Assembly: GCA_016200265.1 (NCBI GenBank)
Contig: JACQFE010000029.1
Coordinates: forward strand, 1 to 64,000
DNA from: Planctomycetota bacterium
Lineage (GTDB): Bacteria > Planctomycetota > Phycisphaerae > UBA1845
Direction of reading: 5' to 3'
Length of the DNA stretch: 64,000 nt
Within the stretch, counting starts at the first letter, position 1. Every line of letters begins with the position of its first letter. Shown here piece by piece: positions 53,932 to 62,356 of this stretch. The notes below the pieces were generated by a model, which worked only from the letters and a program-made list of their open reading frames with translations, ran no database searches and was not told the origin of the DNA. The position numbers and the translations under genes were made by a program.

Positions 53932-55146
53932 CTATTTGCTCGTTTCCATGGCCTCGTTTTCGCGTTTGACCCAGGTGTAGTGGTAGTCCTTGTCTTCGAT
54001 GGAATCGGCGACGGGGGTGAGCAGGAGCGGCTTGAAGGTGTCGCACATGACGGCGAGTTCGTTGGTGCGGTCGTGGCCGATGCTTTTTTCGTAGGTGCCG
54101 GGGTGCGGGCCGTGAGGGACGCCCATGGGGTGCAGGCTGATCGACTGCGATTCAATTCCCTTGCGGCTGGTGAAGTTGCCTTCGACGTAATACAGGATTT
54201 CGTCGCAGTCCACGCTGGCGTGGCCATAGGGACAGGGGATGGCCCGGATGCCGTCGCGCTCGAAGTAATCGACCTTTCGCGGCACGAAGCTGCAAATGAT
54301 GAAGCCGTGGCCGGCGAACGTGATGTGCGTGGTGGGCGGGAGGTGGATCGTGCCGGTGCGCGGCTGATAGTCGCTGATGTTGAACGCGACGGGATAAGCG
54401 AGGCCGTCCCAGCCGACGATCTCCCACGGAAAATGCTTGAATTCGTGAACGCTGAGCTGATTGCCATGCTTGACGACAAGCGGGAACGGGCCTGTGCCGT
54501 GTCGTGCTTTGTCATAGCGAATCAGTTCCATCGGAATGCGGAAGTCGCGATGGCAATAGGGCGCGTGCATGGCGATCTGGCCGGATTCATTTCGGAATTG
54601 CTTGGGCACGTCGATGTAGGTATTCGATTCGAAGACGAGAAAGGTGCCGCGATTGCCGTCGGGATGCAGTCGATACGGCGTTCCTTTTGGAACGATGACA
54701 TAATCGTGCTTGCGGAATGGAAGCAGGCCGTAGATGGATTCGAGCGTGCCGCCGCCGTCGTACGCGAACCAGCATTCATCGCCTTCGCCATTGGAAAACC
54801 AGTGTGCGGCCGGCTGATTGGGCTTGCAGATTCCCACGCGGATATCGGCGTTCATGAGCACGGTGCGCCGGGCGGTGAGGAAGTCGCCTTCAGTTTTTAG
54901 ATTTTGCGTCTTGATGTGGCGACGATGGAGGAGCTGCCGTTCGATCGGGGCGATCGGGCAGAATCCGGGAAGCTCCATGGAGCGAACGCTGAATTCATCC
55001 GTCGGGGGCGTGCGGAAGTAAAGGATGCTGTAAGTACTGTCGAAGCCGACGCGGGTCATGCACTGCTCCATGAGCAGCTTGCCGTTTTCGTAATGGGTCA
55101 CGTGATGCTTGGGCGGTAGAGATCCAAGTCGATGGTATTGAATCAT
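53932..55146 (-). CDS. hmgA: Homogentisate 1,2-dioxygenase
   Basis: HmgA opens the homogentisate ring in tyrosine and phenylalanine breakdown. The iron-binding region is HPMGVPHGPHPGTYEKSIGHDRTNELAVM, containing the expected His, Glu and His ligands. SESNTYID-like FESNTYIDVPKQF and EIVGWDGLAYPVAFNI are also typical. It is 404 residues. AGGAGC lies eight bases before the ATG at 55146, which fixes the start. No other gene of the pathway is in the window. Confidence 0.93.
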   Translation of the reverse strand: MIQYHRLGSLPPKHHVTHYENGKLLMEQCMTRVGFDSTYSILYFRTPPTDEFSVRSMELPGFCPIAPIERQLLHRRHIKTQNLKTEGDFLTARRTVLMNADIRVGICKPNQPAAHWFSNGEGDECWFAYDGGGTLESIYGLLPFRKHDYVIVPKGTPYRLHPDGNRGTFLVFESNTYIDVPKQFRNESGQIAMHAPYCHRDFRIPMELIRYDKARHGTGPFPLVVKHGNQLSVHEFKHFPWEIVGWDGLAYPVAFNISDYQPRTGTIHLPPTTHITFAGHGFIICSFVPRKVDYFERDGIRAIPCPYGHASVDCDEILYYVEGNFTSRKGIESQSISLHPMGVPHGPHPGTYEKSIGHDRTNELAVMCDTFKPLLLTPVADSIEDKDYHYTWVKRENEAMETSK

Positions 55147-55186
55147 TTCGATGCTCCTATTGCACTTCACAGTAAAGTGTAGCTAC

Positions 55187-55222
55187 TTACCCCCCTCATT
55201 CCCCCCTTGTAAAGGGGGGAGG
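55187..55222. repeat. CCCCCCTT/AAGGGGG palindromic repeat
   Basis: CCCCCCTTGTAAAGGGGGG within a longer C-rich unit. Similar units are near 33048 and 52432. Confidence 0.7.
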
Positions 55223-55330
55223 CACGGCTACACCTGAGTGTTAGTCGCTCTAAGTATCATTCGCCATGCAGGCGCACATTCAGACAATGAAAGCATAGCC
55301 GAGTTGAGGAGAGTGAAAAAGAAGCAAGAA

Positions 55331-55353
55331 CCGCTCCCTTACGGTCGCGGCTC
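55331..55353 (-). repeat. AGAGCCGCGACCGT repeat, copy 4 (inverted)
   Basis: The plus strand reads CCGCTCCCTTACGGTCGCGG then CTC, the reverse complement of the copies at 18724 and 52398. It is 14 bp from the stop of the phosphatase gene. Confidence 0.85.
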
Positions 55354-55366
55354 GGAAAAGCGCTCA

Positions 55367-56236
55367 TTAGACCTGGAGGGCGAGAAGAGTCACGTCGTCG
55401 GATGGGGCAGCGTGGTCGGCGACTCGACTGCGGACTTCCGCCAGATGCGATTCGAGTCGATCGGTATTCAGACTTCGAAACCAATCGGATTCCTCAAGGG
55501 GAACACCGGCACTTGCGCCAAGGATTGCATCAAGCCCGTCCGTGTGAATCAGCACGGCGTCGCCAGGTTCAAGTCGGAATGAGACCGGCTCGAAGCGAGC
55601 CTCCCTCTGCACTCCGAGAAGCGGTCCCGAACTCTTCAGATGAATCGGCGGCCGGTTCGGTCGCAAGAGAATCGGATATGGCGCTCCGCCGCGGGCCCAT
55701 CGGAACGAATTTGTCGTCTCGTCAAACGATGCATGAATGGCCGTGATGAAACAACCGTCGCTGAATTCCGTGTCCAAGAGGATTCGATTCACGTGCTCAA
55801 GCACTTGTTGCGGCTCGTGCGGCGACGAGAATTCCGCATCGCGGAACGCGCGGTGCACGAAGGCCGCCAGCAATGCGGCGGCGACGCCGTGTCCCGCCGC
55901 ATCCGCGACGGAGAATGTCGCATGATGTTTGTCTGCATTCCCGGTATGGATGAGGTCGCCGCTAATGGCGCCTGCGGACTCATGAACAATGGTCACTTTG
56001 CCGCGGGCCAGTTGTGGTGGACGCAGGGGCATGAGTTCGCGTTGCAGCCGGGCGGCTTGGAGAAGCTCGGCCTCGATCTCGCGAATCTTTGCTTCCTGGA
56101 GCGCGGTTTGCTTTCGAAGCGACGTCAGCTCGTACTCGACTAATTCGAACGCGGTGCTCAGCGCGGTCGCCAGGCGCGTGGAATTCGACGGCGTTGGCGG
56201 ATTGCGTTTGAGAGAAGTTCCTGCCGAATCCAGCAT
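55367..56236 (-). CDS. SpoIIE/RsbU-type PP2C serine phosphatase with coiled coil
   Basis: The N-terminal coiled coil (LREFELVEYELTSLRKQTALQEAKIREIEAELLQAARLQRELMP) is followed by a PP2C_SIG domain: ISGDLIHTGN, FSVADAAGHGVAAALLAAF, GCFITAIHASFD, HTDGLDAILG and SDDVTLLALQV. The GD-x-x-D metal motif of the family is GDLIH here, so one metal ligand is changed. Such proteins act in anti-anti-sigma pathways, but no partner kinase or sigma factor is nearby. It is on its own transcript. Confidence 0.88.
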   Translation of the reverse strand: MLDSAGTSLKRNPPTPSNSTRLATALSTAFELVEYELTSLRKQTALQEAKIREIEAELLQAARLQRELMPLRPPQLARGKVTIVHESAGAISGDLIHTGNADKHHATFSVADAAGHGVAAALLAAFVHRAFRDAEFSSPHEPQQVLEHVNRILLDTEFSDGCFITAIHASFDETTNSFRWARGGAPYPILLRPNRPPIHLKSSGPLLGVQREARFEPVSFRLEPGDAVLIHTDGLDAILGASAGVPLEESDWFRSLNTDRLESHLAEVRSRVADHAAPSDDVTLLALQV

Positions 56237-56280
56237 GAATGTATTTCGGTGGAGTGATAACTAAAGTGAAATAACCGTGA

Positions 56281-56353
56281 CATCATTTCGAGCCCTGGTT
56301 CAACGGGGCAAAGAATCCCGGTTCCAGATGCTTCGCTTCGCTCAGCAGGACGG
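56281..56353. repeat. TCATTTCGAG/CGCTCAGC interspersed repeat
   Basis: ATCATTTCGAGCC at one end and CTTCGCTCAGCAGGACG at the other, with GAATCCCGGTT in between. It is the degraded form of the unit at 21485. Confidence 0.7.
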
Positions 56354-56364
56354 CGCGGTTTCTT

Positions 56365-57324
56365 CTATTTCGATGCCCGGGCATCCAGTGCCAGTCCTGC
56401 GGCCCCAATCACTCCAGCATCGGCTCCCAATGCTGAAATCCGCAGGTCGGGGGCGTCGTCGCATAGTTTCCACGTCTCGGCGTCACGATGCTGACGTACG
56501 CGACGAAGCAACGCTTCCCCCGCCCCTGAAAATCCGCCTCCCAGCACAATGGTAGCGGGGTTGAACGCATGTTGGATGTTCACGCAGACGATGGCCAGAA
56601 ATCGGCAGGCCTCGTCGAAAATGCGTTCGCAGAGTGGATCGCCCTGTTCGGCGGCTTTGACCACAGTTTCCGAATCGACCGGAGCACTTACGCAGAGTGA
56701 CGAATGTTCGCCGCCGCGAATCGCGGCCTCAACGCGGCGAACGATGCCGGAGGCGGAGGAATATTGCTCGAGACAACCGCGCTGGCCGCAGGGACATGGG
56801 AGACCATCGGCAACGACGATCATGTGTCCTAGTTCGGCGGCGTTTCCATAGGCACCATGGAGCACTTTCCCATTGATAATGGCACCGCCGCCGACGCCGG
56901 TTCCCAAAGTGAGCATCACTAAATCGCCGCCTGCCTTGCCCGCTCCGGTCCACCATTCACCATACGCGGCCGCATTCGCATCATTGTCAAGCACGACCGG
57001 CAAATTCATTCGTGCGGTGAGCATGTCACGTAATGGCACCTGAATCCAGTTGGGCAGATTCGCGGCGCGAAGGATGAAACCTTTTTTGAGATCAAGCGGG
57101 CCCGGAGTGCCGACACCGACGCTGACGATATTTGAATATGTAATGCCCACTTCCGGGAGCAACGCGGCTACAACCTGCGCCGACTGATCGACGACGTGTT
57201 GAGGTCCGCGAGCGGCGTCAGTGGGTTGAGACCGCTTGGCGAGAATTTTTCCGCGTTCATCAACGATCGCGATTTTGAGATTGGTGCCGCCGAGATCGAT
57301 CCCAATTGCGGCCCGATTGCTCAC
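56365..57324 (-). CDS. ROK-family sugar kinase (glucokinase-like)
   Basis: The 319-residue protein has IGIDLGGTNLKIAIVD, the ATP-binding TLGTGVGGGAIINGK, and the ROK zinc motif PCPCGQRGCLEQYSS. This is the pattern of bacterial ROK glucokinases; the substrate is not fixed. It starts with GTG at 57324, which overlaps the TGA of serA (GTGA), so translation is coupled. Confidence 0.9.
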   Translation of the reverse strand: MSNRAAIGIDLGGTNLKIAIVDERGKILAKRSQPTDAARGPQHVVDQSAQVVAALLPEVGITYSNIVSVGVGTPGPLDLKKGFILRAANLPNWIQVPLRDMLTARMNLPVVLDNDANAAAYGEWWTGAGKAGGDLVMLTLGTGVGGGAIINGKVLHGAYGNAAELGHMIVVADGLPCPCGQRGCLEQYSSASGIVRRVEAAIRGGEHSSLCVSAPVDSETVVKAAEQGDPLCERIFDEACRFLAIVCVNIQHAFNPATIVLGGGFSGAGEALLRRVRQHRDAETWKLCDDAPDLRISALGADAGVIGAAGLALDARASK

Positions 57325-58937
57325 GTTGCGGCACCTGCGGATTCGCCTGAAACGGGTGGCAACGTAACGCTTCGAACCGAGAGAATCGGCTCCATTTGGC
57401 TCAAGCTTTGAGCAAGCTCGGTGGGCATGGGAACGTCGAGCTTCAACGCCATGAGTGCGGTTTTGCCGCGCCGTGAAAGGGCCATGTCGGCGATGTTGAT
57501 GCCGGCGTTGCCGAGCGTTTGACCCACGAGTCCGATGACGCCGGGCCGGTCATCGTTGAAAATCAGCACCATCGTCCGCTCAGGGACAAGGTCCATGCGG
57601 TAGCCATCGATGGAGAGAATTCGTGGCCGGCGATCGGAGTAGACGGTTCCCTCGATTTGGTGCGATCGATCTTTTGAGTGGATCGAAATCGCGATCGATT
57701 CGTAGCGTTCGCGGTCTTCCGAATGACAGACGTGCTCAACGACGATGCCGCGTTTTTTTGCCTGTTCGCGAGCGTTGACGAGGTTGAGCCGGACATCGAG
57801 CCGGGGTCCGATGATGGCGGCCATTGCCTGCCATGCAAGCGTCGATGCAATTTCACGGAGTGTTTCGCCGTATGCGGTCAGGACGATCTTCTCGATCCCT
57901 TCCGCGGACCAAGCCGATAGGACCGTGCCCATTCGTGTGCAAAGATCGAAAAAGGCGCGGCCGCGAGCATCGATGTTCGTCGGCATTCCGCTTACGTTGA
58001 CTGCTGATCGAACCTCGCCGCGCAAGAGGTACGCCAGAATTGCGTCGACCGCATCGATTGACACACGGAGCTGGGCCTCGCTGGTCGAAGCGGCCAAATG
58101 CGGCGTGAGCAGGACATTTTTCGCGGTCATAAGCGGGCTTCCCTTCGGTGGCTCGTTCTCGAATACGTCGAGTGCTGCGCCCGCGATTCGCTCAGAATTC
58201 AGGGCATCGGCCAGCGCCTTCTCGTCGATCAGGCTGCCGCGAGCGCAGTTCACGATCTTCGCGCCGCGTTTCATCATGGCGAGCTGCTCGGGCCCGATCA
58301 TGTGTTTCGTTTCGCTGGAAAGCGTGGTGTGCAGAGTCACGACGTCGGCCTCGCGAAGAATTTCCGGCACACTTCGCACGAGCCGCACGGCTCCATTCAG
58401 CGCCGAATCACCGCTGACAAACGGATCATACGCGATCACGGTCATTTCCAACCCGAGTGCGCGTTGAGCGACCGCTCTTCCGATCCGGCCCAATCCAATA
58501 ATTCCCAGCGTTCGTCCGGCGAGCTGTTCACCTTCATAAGCGGCCCGACTCCAGCCGCCGGAAATCACGTGCCCGTGCGCATCCGCAATGCGATGGTGCA
58601 ACGCAAGCATAAGCGTGATCGTATGCTCGGCGGTTGAGATGGTGTTCGCATCGGGTGTGTTAAGGACGAGCACACCCGCAGCGGTTGCGGCGTCAACATC
58701 GACGTTATCGACGCCAACTCCGGCCCGCGCGATGACCGACAGCTTGCCGGGCCTGACCAGCGTGTCTTTGGTGATCTTAACGGCCGAACGAATCAATACG
58801 CCATCGTATTCACCGATCGCGTCGGCAAGCTCCGAGGGACTCAGGCCATGCCGAACGTCGAACTTTACCTCCGGCATGGACCGCAGCCGCTCGATCCCGG
58901 CTTCCGCAATTTTGTCTGCTACGAGAATTCGACGCAT
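57321..58937 (-). CDS. serA: D-3-phosphoglycerate dehydrogenase
   Basis: SerA oxidises 3-phosphoglycerate in serine synthesis. The Rossmann motif is IIGLGRIGRAVAQRA, the conserved region is RAGVGVDNVDVDAA, and the catalytic His lies in LLTPHLAASTSEAQ. The C-terminal ACT domain (TMVLIFNDDRPGVIGLVGQT, near residue 465) and an intervening ASB domain make it a long form of 538 residues. I chose the ATG at 58937 over the one at 58952. It overlaps the ROK kinase gene. Confidence 0.94.
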   Translation of the reverse strand: MRRILVADKIAEAGIERLRSMPEVKFDVRHGLSPSELADAIGEYDGVLIRSAVKITKDTLVRPGKLSVIARAGVGVDNVDVDAATAAGVLVLNTPDANTISTAEHTITLMLALHHRIADAHGHVISGGWSRAAYEGEQLAGRTLGIIGLGRIGRAVAQRALGLEMTVIAYDPFVSGDSALNGAVRLVRSVPEILREADVVTLHTTLSSETKHMIGPEQLAMMKRGAKIVNCARGSLIDEKALADALNSERIAGAALDVFENEPPKGSPLMTAKNVLLTPHLAASTSEAQLRVSIDAVDAILAYLLRGEVRSAVNVSGMPTNIDARGRAFFDLCTRMGTVLSAWSAEGIEKIVLTAYGETLREIASTLAWQAMAAIIGPRLDVRLNLVNAREQAKKRGIVVEHVCHSEDRERYESIAISIHSKDRSHQIEGTVYSDRRPRILSIDGYRMDLVPERTMVLIFNDDRPGVIGLVGQTLGNAGINIADMALSRRGKTALMALKLDVPMPTELAQSLSQMEPILSVRSVTLPPVSGESAGAAT

Positions 58938-59179
58938 TATGTTACGTTCCAATCGTCCGGCTGTTTGTGAAATCGATCAAGCCAATCCTCTATCCGTTTC
59001 ATCGTCATCCGCGCACGTCTCATCCATCGCCGGAAATTATATGCCAAATTGAGTGAGTCCGAGAATTGTTAGAATCTGACAGAAAAAGGTGCATAGTTGC
59101 ATCGATGTCGGACGCTGGTAACGTCAGCGTGCTATATGGCCTTGCAATCATAAGGGTCTTCTTTGGTGAGGATTTCACA

Positions 59180-60538
59180 ATGACCATCGCACGAAAAATG
59201 GCCCAATGGGCAAAATCGCTTCGATACGAGGAACTTCCCACGAAGACGGTCCACGAAGTCAAACGTCGCGTGATCGATTCGCTGGCGACGACGCTGGGAG
59301 CATATCGGTCGCATCCCGCAAAGATTGTTCGCGAAAAAGCGATGGCGGTGAACGATCCCGGTGCGAAGGCGCTCGTCTGGGGCACTTCGCATCGAACTCT
59401 GCCGGAGCTGGCAACTTTCGCCAACGGAGCGATGACCCGATACCTGGATTACAATGATACGTACTTGAGTCTCGAACCTGCGCATCCGTCGGACAATATT
59501 TCCGCCGCGGTCGCGGTGACGCAACAGACAGGTCGCAACGGAAAAGACTTGATCGCCGCAATCGTTCTCGGCTACGAAATCCAATGCCGATTGTGCGATG
59601 CGGCCAGCCTTCGCGCCGGCGGTTGGGATCACGTGACGTATGGAGCACTTTCGACTGCTTTGCTCTCGTCGAAACTCTGGGATTTATCCGAAGATCAAAT
59701 GGAGCACGCCCTCGGACTCGCCGGCGTGTGTAACATCGCGACGCGACAGACGCGAACAGGACAAATCGCTGATTGGAAAGCCTGCGCGTTCTCCAACGCC
59801 GCTCGCAACGGCGTATTCGCGGCCGATCTCGCTCGTCGCGGCATGACCGGCCCGAATGAAATTTTCGAAGGCCCGAAAGGCCTCATCAAGCAGCTCAACA
59901 TCCCCGGCGTGAAAAATCTGGTGCTCGGCCGCGACGGCGACTTCATGATCGACAAAACGTACATCAAATACTGGCCCGCGGAATATCATTCGCAATCGGC
60001 GATCGACGCGTGCCTGCAACTTCGCCCGCAGATCGGCAATCGCAAGATTGAAAAGATTCATATCAAAAGTTTCGAGGCCGCCGTGAGCATCATCGGCAGC
60101 GAACCAGAGAAGCTCCGCCCGACCTCGCGCGAGACGGCCGATCATTCGATGTTCTACTGCTGTGCGGCCGCATTGGTCGACGGCGACGTTACGCTGGCGA
60201 CGTTCGACGACGAGCGGCTCACCGACAAGCGGCTTCTCGATCTGATCGACCGCACGACGATCGTCGAAGACCAGGAGTTGAATAAGGGCTATCCTAAGGG
60301 CATCCCCAACGACATCACCATCACGCTCTCCGACGGCAGCAAATTGAACGAGCGTGTCGATTTCCCTCGCGGCCACGCCGGAAATCCCATGACCGACGAC
60401 GAAGTGATCGCGAAATTCAATCGCATGGCCAAAGGCGTGATCGACGAACGAACGGCTGTGAAAATTCTGGAAACTGCGTGGAAACTAGATGAGCTAGCTG
60501 ACGTTTCGCTCTTATTTGGATTTCCGTGCACGGCGTGA
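59180..60538 (+). CDS. MmgE/PrpD family protein
   Basis: The 452-residue protein has the fold pattern of 2-methylcitrate dehydratases: VIDSLATTLGAYRSHPAK, PSDNISAAVAVTQQTGRNG, YGALSTALLSSKLWDLSEDQ and KYWPAEYHSQSAIDACLQLR. It may dehydrate 2-methylcitrate, but no prpB or prpC is in the window. The ATG at 59180 with GAGGA upstream is preferred to 59066. It is divergent from serA, with a 242-bp shared promoter region. Confidence 0.88.
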   Translation: MTIARKMAQWAKSLRYEELPTKTVHEVKRRVIDSLATTLGAYRSHPAKIVREKAMAVNDPGAKALVWGTSHRTLPELATFANGAMTRYLDYNDTYLSLEPAHPSDNISAAVAVTQQTGRNGKDLIAAIVLGYEIQCRLCDAASLRAGGWDHVTYGALSTALLSSKLWDLSEDQMEHALGLAGVCNIATRQTRTGQIADWKACAFSNAARNGVFAADLARRGMTGPNEIFEGPKGLIKQLNIPGVKNLVLGRDGDFMIDKTYIKYWPAEYHSQSAIDACLQLRPQIGNRKIEKIHIKSFEAAVSIIGSEPEKLRPTSRETADHSMFYCCAAALVDGDVTLATFDDERLTDKRLLDLIDRTTIVEDQELNKGYPKGIPNDITITLSDGSKLNERVDFPRGHAGNPMTDDEVIAKFNRMAKGVIDERTAVKILETAWKLDELADVSLLFGFPCTA

Positions 60539-60550
60539 GTGCCCTTTTTT

Positions 60551-60610
60551 GTAGGGCAGGTTCCGCCCGCGGAAATCGAATCAAGTCACGGCAGGTGGAA
60601 CCCGCCTTGC
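60551..60610. repeat. GTAGGGC/GCGGG interspersed hairpin repeat
   Basis: GTAGGGCAGGTTCCGCCCGCGG followed later by GGTGGAACCCGCCTTGCG. It is an imperfect relative of the units at 41446 and 61330. Confidence 0.7.
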
Positions 60611-60635
60611 GATCTAAATCAAAACGCTGCCCAAT

Positions 60636-61253
60636 TCAATTTTGAACAACGTGGCCACGAATGATCCAGGCCAGTGCCAAACCCGCAAGACACCAGCCGA
60701 TCGCAAGGTTCGCGATCTGCACGACCGTGTAGCCGGTCGGATATTGATGCCAGTTCCAATCCGGCAGGCGGCAAACGATACCGGCGGCGATTCCCGCAAT
60801 TGTCACGAATGCAACGCGTTCCAAATAAGAAAGCCCGGAAGTTTGTGCGAGCATCCATCCAAATAGGAACGCAACCGCGGCATACGTGATGAATGCGACG
60901 ATCAGCATCTGAGGAAAGGACGGTATCCCGCCTTGCTTCACAATCGCCGTGACAGTAGGCCCCTTTTGAAGCCGTTCCCAAACGGCCGTATCGACCTTGT
61001 CTCGCTGCTCTTTCGTCGCACCCGGCGGATATTTCGGCTCCGCAGGCAAGCCATACATCCCTGATTGCGGCGACTGCGAAGCGATCATCTTGGCGACGGC
61101 GTCTTCATCCGCGAAGCTCTTGTATTGTGCCCGCTGCCAGGGCAACGCCATCCACGAGATGGCGCTCCATAAGAAGAAGATGGCTCCGGCAAGCAGCGCT
61201 CCCAGAAAAATTGTCGTCATCGAATTCTCCCATCTTGTTTTCATATCGTGCAT
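60636..61253 (-). CDS. Small membrane protein, unknown function
   Basis: The 205-residue product has an N-terminal helix (TTIFLGALLAGAIFFLWSAIS). An extracytoplasmic Pro/Lys-rich region follows with a YKSFADEDAVAKMIASQSPQSGMYGLP segment, and then three C-terminal helices (FITYAAVAFLFGWML, VAFVTIAGIAAGIVC, LAIGWCLAGLALAWII). I do not recognise a family. AAGGAGG seven bases before the ATG at 61253 fixes the start; an upstream extension to 61412 is rejected. Confidence 0.82.
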   Translation of the reverse strand: MHDMKTRWENSMTTIFLGALLAGAIFFLWSAISWMALPWQRAQYKSFADEDAVAKMIASQSPQSGMYGLPAEPKYPPGATKEQRDKVDTAVWERLQKGPTVTAIVKQGGIPSFPQMLIVAFITYAAVAFLFGWMLAQTSGLSYLERVAFVTIAGIAAGIVCRLPDWNWHQYPTGYTVVQIANLAIGWCLAGLALAWIIRGHVVQN

Positions 61254-61329
61254 AAGCGATCCTCCTTGCTCTGATCGTGCATCAATAAAGGATCGCATTC
61301 TTGAAGAAATCGGACATATTGCGAAAAAA

Positions 61330-61395
61330 TGTAGGAACGGCTTTACCCGCCGCAAGATCTCGCTTGGGAACAAGGCTGGTAAAACCCGCCCTACG
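61330..61395. repeat. GTAGG/AAACCCGCCCTAC repeat
   Basis: TGTAGGAACGGCTTTACCCGCC at one end and GGTAAAACCCGCCCTACGCG at the other. It is in the same family as the units at 41446 and 60551. Confidence 0.7.
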
Positions 61396-61439
61396 CGCTT
61401 CGGCGAGTGCATGGTTAGCTCTGCCCACCTAGTGTAATC

Positions 61440-62237
61440 TTAACCAAATGATGTTGCCTGCCGCGGCGTTAGACCGGAAAATTCGTGGAATTCACGGCAA
61501 AAATGGGCCTGATCGGCGTATCCCAATCGATAGGCGATGGAGGCCCAGCTTTCCTGGTTCGCACCAAAACTTGATTCCCAGGCCGCTCGGAAACGGGAGA
61601 TTCGAGCGAATAGCTTCGGGCAGATTCCAAGATACTGATCGAAGTCGCGGTCCAATTGTCGCGAGCAAACGCCGAGTTCGCGAGATAACGCTGAGAGACA
61701 AATCGCACCTTTCGTTTGCGTAATCGCGGTGAGGGCGCGGCCCGCACGGTCAACTTGCCGATTCACGCAGTCGGGCATCGAATCAGCAACCGCACGAGCG
61801 ACGCGCTCGACGCTGTGTGGGGCGGCAGACGACTCAAGAATCTCGGCGACACGATTCGCCAGGCGAGGAACAAGATCGCCCACAGAGCGAACTTTGTCCG
61901 TGGTCGCCGCGAGATCGCCACCAAACAGTCGAACCGCAGCCGCCGGTCGCAAGCGAATTCCGAACCATTGACCCGCTTTGTCATATCCGAAGTGGAACGG
62001 CCTGGTTGTCAGCCCAAGCACAAATGATTCGCCGCATTCGCGGGCAGTCTTGGCATTTGGATCATCGCATTTCACACGGCCTGATGATCGGTCTCGCGCA
62101 AAGACCAACTCAACGCAGCCATCAGGTGTCACCAGCCCGGCATCGGACGGTACGGGTTCACTGTCAGTAGCGAGAGTCCAAAAGGCATCGATGAATGGCG
62201 CAGCGGGCGGACTCGGTGCAAATTCTCGAAATTCCAT
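61440..62237 (-). CDS. AraC-type transcriptional regulator
   Basis: The 265-residue protein has a C-terminal AraC/XylS helix-turn-helix pair: LGVCSRQLDRDFDQYLGICPK and SWASIAYRLGYADQAHFCREF with FSGLTPRQA. The N-terminal half (about 1-120) resembles the ligand-binding DUF6597-type domain (PFIDAFWTLATDSEPV, TPDGCVELVF). The ligand is unknown. It probably controls nearby genes or itself. It is monocistronic. Confidence 0.88.
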   Translation of the reverse strand: MEFREFAPSPPAAPFIDAFWTLATDSEPVPSDAGLVTPDGCVELVFARDRSSGRVKCDDPNAKTARECGESFVLGLTTRPFHFGYDKAGQWFGIRLRPAAAVRLFGGDLAATTDKVRSVGDLVPRLANRVAEILESSAAPHSVERVARAVADSMPDCVNRQVDRAGRALTAITQTKGAICLSALSRELGVCSRQLDRDFDQYLGICPKLFARISRFRAAWESSFGANQESWASIAYRLGYADQAHFCREFHEFSGLTPRQATSFG

Positions 62238-62356
62238 ACCCCAGTATTTTAGCGAATTATTGAGCTTTTTGGAACATGATTTTTGCGCTTCATGATCAAC
62301 AAGAATCCGCGAAAACGGGCGTCATCTTCGGTCTCAATTCCCGATTCACCGCTCTC

